Of a DNA stretch of 64,000 nt, positions 59,519 through 64,000 are shown piece after piece (the first letter of the stretch is position 1; each line of letters starts with the position of its first letter). Origin of the DNA: an uncultured Prevotella sp. (lineage in GTDB: Bacteria > Bacteroidota > Bacteroidia > Bacteroidales > Bacteroidaceae); NCBI GenBank assembly GCA_937895845.1, contig CALBLK010000076.1:40500-104499 (forward strand). The letters are read 5' to 3'. The translations under genes were made by a program, and so were the position numbers. The notes under the pieces are model-generated. The model was given only the letters and a program-made list of their open reading frames with translations, was not told the DNA's origin and did not search any database.

Positions 59519-62500
59519 CTATACGTTCTGTCGTGCCATCTTGAAGTCCCCTCGGCAATATGCATCGCACGGCACGTCGACATATCCGCCCTTGCTGCTG
59601 ACGAATGTCATGAGCTTGCGGAACATGAAATTCTTGTTGAGCAGAGACGGATTGCCAATGAGGACAAGGTTGAGACGCGCCCGTGTCATAGCCACATTGA
59701 GCTTGCGGTCAATAAGTATGCCGTCTTCCTCGAACACATTGTTGGTCAAAAAGTTGAGCTGATAGGTGTGCTGAACCGTGAAGCCGTAGATGATGTAGTC
59801 GCGCTGGCTGCCCTGGTAACGCTCCACTGTGTCTATCGTGATGTTGTGCAGCAGACTGATGCCAAAGGTGTCAATGGCATTGCGCACGGCCGAAATCTGG
59901 TTGCGGTAGGGCACAATGACCCCAACCGTGCGGTCTTTGTCAAAGTTCTGTGACGTGAGGTGGTATATCTGGCACACCGTAGCGGCAATCATCCTGGCTT
60001 CCACTTCGTTGGTCTTGTCCGACAGCGTGCCCTGCGGAGTCTCTGAGGCCACGAATGCGATGCGGTGCGAGGCGAGCATCCTGGCGATGCCGTTGCCCGA
60101 CCTGACCTCCGGGGCTGGCAGCTGCTGGTGTTCCAGCGGTACGATGCCAAGCCTGTTGCCATAGAAAGTGTGACTGGCGAACTCGGCAATGTCCCTGTGC
60201 ATGCGGCCCTGCTTGGTGAGCGTATAGACAAAGCGCGCATCGTAGCCGCTGCCGGTCTTGAACTGTCGCAGCAGCCGTTCGAACAGGGAGTCGCGGCAGT
60301 CGGTGAGGTGTATGCTGCGCAGGATGGGCTCGGCGACAGCAGACTCGTCTTGCGTTTGCATGACAATGGCTGGCAGCTGTTTGTGGTCGCCAATCAGCAC
60401 AAAGCGGCCGATGGCCTCCGCCCCCTTGTCGTGGGCGCTCAGCAGTGCGGCAAGGTGTGGCTCGAGTATCTGGGAAGCCTCGTCGACAATGGCCAGGCTG
60501 AACTGCTTGACGCAGAAGAGCGACAGACTGCTGTTCAGGGCTGCTGTGGTGCCGCAGAACACGCGGGTGCGCTGTATCAGCTCTCTGGTCTCGCTGCTTC
60601 CGCATGCCTGGGTTCTCGTGCTGAGCAGATGGCTGCGGTATTCCTTGGAACAGGAAAGTTCAGACCCTATGCGGATGAAGTCGAATGTGGGGTCTTGTAC
60701 TGTCATCTCCACCAGCTTGCTGCAAATTTCGTCGACAGCCCTGTTGGTGAACGACAGCAGGAGCACGGACGTGTTCTCCTCTGACAGCTCCTCTTTCAGC
60801 AGGTTGACAAGTCCGTAGGATGTCTTGCCCGTTCCGGGTGGGCCGATGACGAGAAACAGGTCCCGGGCTTGCTTGGCCCGGGTGACGAGCGTGTTGAACG
60901 GCCCGTAGTCGCCCTTGAGGGTGCGTGAGGTGTCGACAGCTGGCTCTCGCTGCATGAGCACAAGGTCACGTCTGCGCTGCGGCGCTGAGAGGAAGCTGTG
61001 CATGGCACTGTAAAGGCTGTTGGTGGACGACTCGTACATGTCGTGCTCGACAGCCCACCAAGTATCCTTGAATCTTTCGAACACCCGCGGACCGGCCTGG
61101 CTGTCGCGCAGCCGCAGTTTGACACAGTGCTCCCGGATGTCCTCGATGCAGCCTCTGAACACCATCTGTGCGCAGGCGTTGGGCACATCACCTTTTTTGT
61201 ATGGATAGAGGATCACAATGTCTCCGATGCGGAAGTTGGCTGCCTCGGCCGCCCCCTTGTCACCGAAGTCCAGTGTGACGGCGGTTACCCGCCCTCCTTC
61301 GGAGGCATGGCCGTAGTCCGCGATGGTCAGCATGTCGTAGATGTTGCCGGCCGCTTTCTTTTCGTCCAGGGTGTCGTGCCATGTCGAAGCGAAGCCGGAA
61401 TTGTCCTTGACCCTGTTGCCTACCTTTGCCAGGAGCTGCTCGTTTTCAATGAAGCGCATGAACCTCAGATAGTATGCCAGCTCCAGTTCAGACGCTTTCC
61501 TCACCGGCTCCAGCAGCCGCTCAAGTTGCGGGCGGGTGTACGTCTCCCACAGCCGGTCTCCCACACCCTTTTTGTTGAGTTTCTCCGGGGTCAGGGTCTT
61601 GATGAAATCCAGGCCTTCCTTGGCGTACAGCACCTCTGTCCAGGCTATCAGGTTGCGCATCTTGACAGCTCGCAGAAGGAGGCCTGTGTTGGGCGACATG
61701 CCTATCAGGCCGTTGGGATATTTGGAGTAGAGCAGCATGACGTGTGACAGCTGCATGGCATACAGGTTGAAGTCATACTGGTAGAGGGCGCGGTAGAGGA
61801 GGGCTTGCACCATGTGCGGCTCCCGTGGCTTGGGGGTGCCGGGGTCTTTGCCGGGCGGAAAGGCCCCCTTGCCCGACTTTTGCTCAATGATGGTGGCTTC
61901 GCTGCAGATGCCTTTCCTGTCTTCCTTTTCAAACAAAAAGTCGAAGCGCCCCTGGAGGCCCAGCACCTCGCTAAAGAAGGACGGCTCGAGCATCACCTGC
62001 CGGCTGTCGTAGCCGGCAATGGCTTCGGGCAGGTTCTGGCCGATGAGCTGGCTGATGTTGCGCTTCTGGAGCTTGGCCTCTTCCTTGAACTGGAGTAGGT
62101 CCGGACTTGCCCCGGGGCACGACAGCAGGTCTGGCATATTGGCGGAGATGAACGAAGCGAACGTTTTTTCAAAGTCGCCGCCTCCGCAGACCTCATCGCT
62201 GAGCAGCATTCCGGCAAGGTTACCCATGTGGATGCTCAGCGAGTTGGGCCGGGGCTTCAGCTTGTTGACCAGGTTGACAAACGGAGACTCTGCATAGCTC
62301 TCGAAGCAGTTGGCTATGGTGGTGACATTTACAAGGTAGTCTGGCTCGAGGATAATCAGTTCGGGCAGACACACTTCTCCGCGCTCGTCCTTGCGGATGC
62401 GGACAAGTCCGAGCTGCGCCCCGGTCCACAGCACCTGGCTCAGATAGTCCCAGCTGAAACTGCCATCGCGGGTGAGTATCTTGTTTTCCGTGCCGTAGCT

Positions 62501-63079
62501 TATCTTCAGGGTGGTGCCGTTCACTTCCTCCGTTGCCCAGATGTACCTGTCGTCCCACCGCTCCACGATGGCGCGCACGGCCCTCTCGTCAAACGCGCCC
62601 CATGTGCGCACCCTGTCGGCAATGGGGAAGTGAGCCTCCAGGCAGGCCGGTATTTTCTCCCTGCCGCAGAGATGGTAGACAAGTAGGGTCACCGCTTTCA
62701 GATTGTGTGGGAAGAGCCGTGCCAGGTCACTGGCCGTGAGTGTGCCGTTCTTGTTGTGTTCCGAAAACAGGTCTTTGCGTGACTGGTGGATGAGACTGGC
62801 CACCCGGTAGGGCACGCGGAACTCCTTGATGCAGTAGTCTAACTTTGCGAAAAGCCCAGAAAAGGCTATCCTGCTGTCCCGGATGCTTTGCTCGACAACC
62901 CGCTTGAACACGCTCCTCAGCATCTCGTACCTGAGATGGATGTCTGTCCTTTCAGTACAGGCACGCTCCAGCTGGGCATAGAATGCTGTTGCCGGTTCGA
63001 TAATGACAGACTTGCCCATACTGCCGCCGGCATGCCCTGTGCCGTTGGCTTTTCTGTTGGTGTACACTTGAAACTTCAT
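59519..63079 (-). CDS. Dna2-like fusion of PD-(D/E)XK nuclease and superfamily 1 helicase
   Basis: The 1186-residue protein has an uncharacterised N-terminal region (1-360) and a RecB/Cas4-like nuclease domain at about 365-440: GRFDFLF (D380), TIIEQKSGKG (E399, K401) and HMVQALLYRALY (Q425, Y429). The C-terminal SF1 helicase shows Walker A GPPGTGKT (746-753), AIVDEASQ (Walker B), VLIGDHKQLPA, TKQGRMHRDIAEF, TIDTVERYQGSQRDY and LNVAMTRARLNLVLIG. Dna2-type enzymes process DNA ends and flaps. No clear four-cysteine Fe-S set flanks the nuclease. On the opposite side lie an MmcQ gene and a DnaQ-fold exonuclease gene. Role in repair or anti-phage defence is unknown. Confidence 0.88.
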   Translation of the reverse strand: MKFQVYTNRKANGTGHAGGSMGKSVIIEPATAFYAQLERACTERTDIHLRYEMLRSVFKRVVEQSIRDSRIAFSGLFAKLDYCIKEFRVPYRVASLIHQSRKDLFSEHNKNGTLTASDLARLFPHNLKAVTLLVYHLCGREKIPACLEAHFPIADRVRTWGAFDERAVRAIVERWDDRYIWATEEVNGTTLKISYGTENKILTRDGSFSWDYLSQVLWTGAQLGLVRIRKDERGEVCLPELIILEPDYLVNVTTIANCFESYAESPFVNLVNKLKPRPNSLSIHMGNLAGMLLSDEVCGGGDFEKTFASFISANMPDLLSCPGASPDLLQFKEEAKLQKRNISQLIGQNLPEAIAGYDSRQVMLEPSFFSEVLGLQGRFDFLFEKEDRKGICSEATIIEQKSGKGAFPPGKDPGTPKPREPHMVQALLYRALYQYDFNLYAMQLSHVMLLYSKYPNGLIGMSPNTGLLLRAVKMRNLIAWTEVLYAKEGLDFIKTLTPEKLNKKGVGDRLWETYTRPQLERLLEPVRKASELELAYYLRFMRFIENEQLLAKVGNRVKDNSGFASTWHDTLDEKKAAGNIYDMLTIADYGHASEGGRVTAVTLDFGDKGAAEAANFRIGDIVILYPYKKGDVPNACAQMVFRGCIEDIREHCVKLRLRDSQAGPRVFERFKDTWWAVEHDMYESSTNSLYSAMHSFLSAPQRRRDLVLMQREPAVDTSRTLKGDYGPFNTLVTRAKQARDLFLVIGPPGTGKTSYGLVNLLKEELSEENTSVLLLSFTNRAVDEICSKLVEMTVQDPTFDFIRIGSELSCSKEYRSHLLSTRTQACGSSETRELIQRTRVFCGTTAALNSSLSLFCVKQFSLAIVDEASQILEPHLAALLSAHDKGAEAIGRFVLIGDHKQLPAIVMQTQDESAVAEPILRSIHLTDCRDSLFERLLRQFKTGSGYDARFVYTLTKQGRMHRDIAEFASHTFYGNRLGIVPLEHQQLPAPEVRSGNGIARMLASHRIAFVASETPQGTLSDKTNEVEARMIAATVCQIYHLTSQNFDKDRTVGVIVPYRNQISAVRNAIDTFGISLLHNITIDTVERYQGSQRDYIIYGFTVQHTYQLNFLTNNVFEEDGILIDRKLNVAMTRARLNLVLIGNPSLLNKNFMFRKLMTFVSSKGGYVDVPCDAYCRGDFKMARQNV

Positions 63080-63130
63080 GACTTCTTCTCATACCTCCGC
63101 TCCTGTGTGGGGCGCGGTGTTTCGCAACTG

Positions 63131-63138
63131 CAAAAGTA
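63131..63138 (-). promoter_or_regulatory. promoter -7 element of the helicase-nuclease gene
   Basis: TACTTTTG on the minus strand fits TAnnTTTG; no clear -33 TTG lies upstream. The ATG is at 63079. Confidence 0.5.
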
Positions 63139-63212
63139 AGACATATCTCGCAGATTAACGAATCTACACAGTCTAATCCCAGCCCTTTTGCCGGCAAAAG
63201 CCATGCAAAGTC

Positions 63213-63243
63213 TTGGCGTTACAAATATTTACTTGTACATTTG
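63213..63243 (+). promoter_or_regulatory. promoter of the MmcQ/YjbR gene
   Basis: TTG at 63213-63215 and TACATTTG at 63236-63243 are 20 bases apart; the ATG is at 63275. Confidence 0.65.
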
Positions 63244-63274
63244 CACCTACTTACAACCAAACCACCTGACCAGT

Positions 63275-63640
63275 ATGAATATAGTGTCCGTGCGCGAATA
63301 CTGTCTCGCTCTGCCCCTTGTCACCGAGGACTTGCCTTTTGATGAGGCATCGCTGTTGTTTAGCGGACTGGGCAAGGTATTCGCCTGTGTTGACATGGAA
63401 CATCCCGAATGGGTGGCCATGAAGTGTGATGCCGGTCGCGCCCAGCTGTTGCGCGACTGCCACCCGGTGGTAGAGCCAGCCTGGCACTGGAACAAGAAAT
63501 GCTGGAACCTGGTGCTTCTCAACGGCTCGCTGTCCGATGACACCGTCCGCCATCTGCTGCGCCACGCATACAGTGAGGTGGCCGGAAAGCTGAAAAAGTC
63601 GGAGCGGCTGGCGCATCCCGAGATAACGAAAGAGGAGTGA
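63275..63640 (+). CDS. MmcQ/YjbR-family DNA-binding-fold protein
   Basis: The 121-residue protein starts at the ATG at 63275 (MNIVSVREYCLALPLVTEDL). It has the family pattern LPFDEASLLFSGLGKVFACV, WVAMKCDAGRAQLLRDCHPV, a WHWNKKCWNLVLLNG core and ending helix VRHLLRHAYSEVAGKLKKS. MmcQ/YjbR proteins have a CyaY-like double-wing fold thought to bind DNA, with no firm function. It is divergent from the helicase-nuclease and 51 bases before the exonuclease gene. Confidence 0.9.
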   Translation: MNIVSVREYCLALPLVTEDLPFDEASLLFSGLGKVFACVDMEHPEWVAMKCDAGRAQLLRDCHPVVEPAWHWNKKCWNLVLLNGSLSDDTVRHLLRHAYSEVAGKLKKSERLAHPEITKEE

Positions 63641-63691
63641 CCGTGAAGAGAGTGGGCGGACGGCCGCCCACAGTTCTTTAAAAGGTGAATT

Positions 63692-64000
63692 ATGTCTATC
63701 ATTGACCACATTTTCAAAAAGCGACAGGAAAACCTTGGACTGTTGTCTTCTGCCGGCAGAAAAACGGCAGGGAACGCGTGGAATGTCTCAAGGTTTGCTT
63801 TTGTTGATGCAGAGGTGGGGCTGCGCGACCACAAGGTTCATGATATAGGAGCGGTGCGCTATGATGGTGCCATCTTCCACCAAGCCTCCAAACAAGGGCT
63901 GGTGGCATTCTTGAAAAACGGAAAGGTTGATTTCGTTTGTGGGCACAATATTGTACACCATGATGCCAAATATTTGTTTGATGGTTCTGCTCTGTCTGGT
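63692..64000 (+). CDS. DnaQ-fold 3'-5' exonuclease domain protein, cut by the window end
   Basis: An open frame runs from the ATG at 63692 to the window edge (103 codons, no stop). Residues 35-60 read RFAFVDAEVGLRDHKVHDIG, a DEDD exonuclease Exo I motif (DxE). VCGHNIVHHDAKYLF at about 81-95 matches Exo II. The full protein must be longer. In related genomes similar N-termini may lead into RecQ-type helicases, but that part is not visible and is only a suggestion. It follows the MmcQ gene by 51 bases on the same strand. Confidence 0.75.
   Translation, partial: MSIIDHIFKKRQENLGLLSSAGRKTAGNAWNVSRFAFVDAEVGLRDHKVHDIGAVRYDGAIFHQASKQGLVAFLKNGKVDFVCGHNIVHHDAKYLFDGSALSG

Noticed and set aside
59519..63079. 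Cas4-like nuclease motif as a sign of a CRISPR locus
   Set aside because: The motif is within a helicase fusion; no repeats, spacers or cas genes were seen anywhere in the window.

Overview
The window is chromosomal DNA of a Bacteroidota bacterium, order Bacteroidales, most like a GC-rich Prevotellaceae relative. The evidence is repeated TAnnTTTG promoter elements preceded by TTG, three type IX secretion (T9SS) components (porX, porW, porE), secreted proteins with T9SS-like C-termini, BspA-type leucine-rich repeats, a membrane-spanning TPR/AraC regulator, and almost no Shine-Dalgarno sequences. The genus cannot be fixed from the sequence alone.

Region 1 (1-4106) is visibly AT-richer than the rest. 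It is the end of an integrated element: two small minus-strand ORFs, an XRE-type regulator with repeated operator-like sites, an Mrr-type restriction endonuclease co-transcribed with two further HTH-like genes, and a tyrosine recombinase. The recombinase lies against the 3' end of mnmE, which is probably the attachment site. The other end of the element lies outside the window.

Region 2 (4107-14157) holds mnmE, fabI and a tight minus-strand operon aroA - Cys-rich membrane protein - metal ABC permease - porW - porX - tsaE. After a 790-base non-coding stretch come tRNA-Pro(GGG), an ExbB/membrane protein/ExbD/ExbD cluster and an Lrp regulator (14950-18013).

Region 3 (18178-28165) carries a tripartite efflux operon (TolC, HlyD, two ABC-2 permeases, no ATPase in view), a coiled-coil membrane protein, rsmF-thyA-folA, and a DUF6249-like/PspC pair. 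Region 4 (28250-40488) has minus-strand operons mrp-LUD-topB-porE, ilvE-DUF975-trmB and subtilase-xseA-xseB.

Region 5 (40629-47142) is a plus-strand run: MATE exporter, cytidylate kinase-like protein, phosphoesterase, small membrane protein, then rfbB-purT-fdtA-acyltransferase, a small deoxysugar set with purT inside it. Region 6 (47397-59405) has a GH28 pectinase coupled to its transmembrane AraC regulator and three large surface or secreted proteins. Region 7 (59519-64000) has a Dna2-like helicase-nuclease, an MmcQ/YjbR protein and the start of a DnaQ-fold exonuclease gene cut by the window end.

The best candidates for less-described biology are the mnmE-targeting element with its Mrr/HTH cassette, and the helicase-nuclease plus exonuclease locus at the right end. 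Neither is proven to be a defence system.
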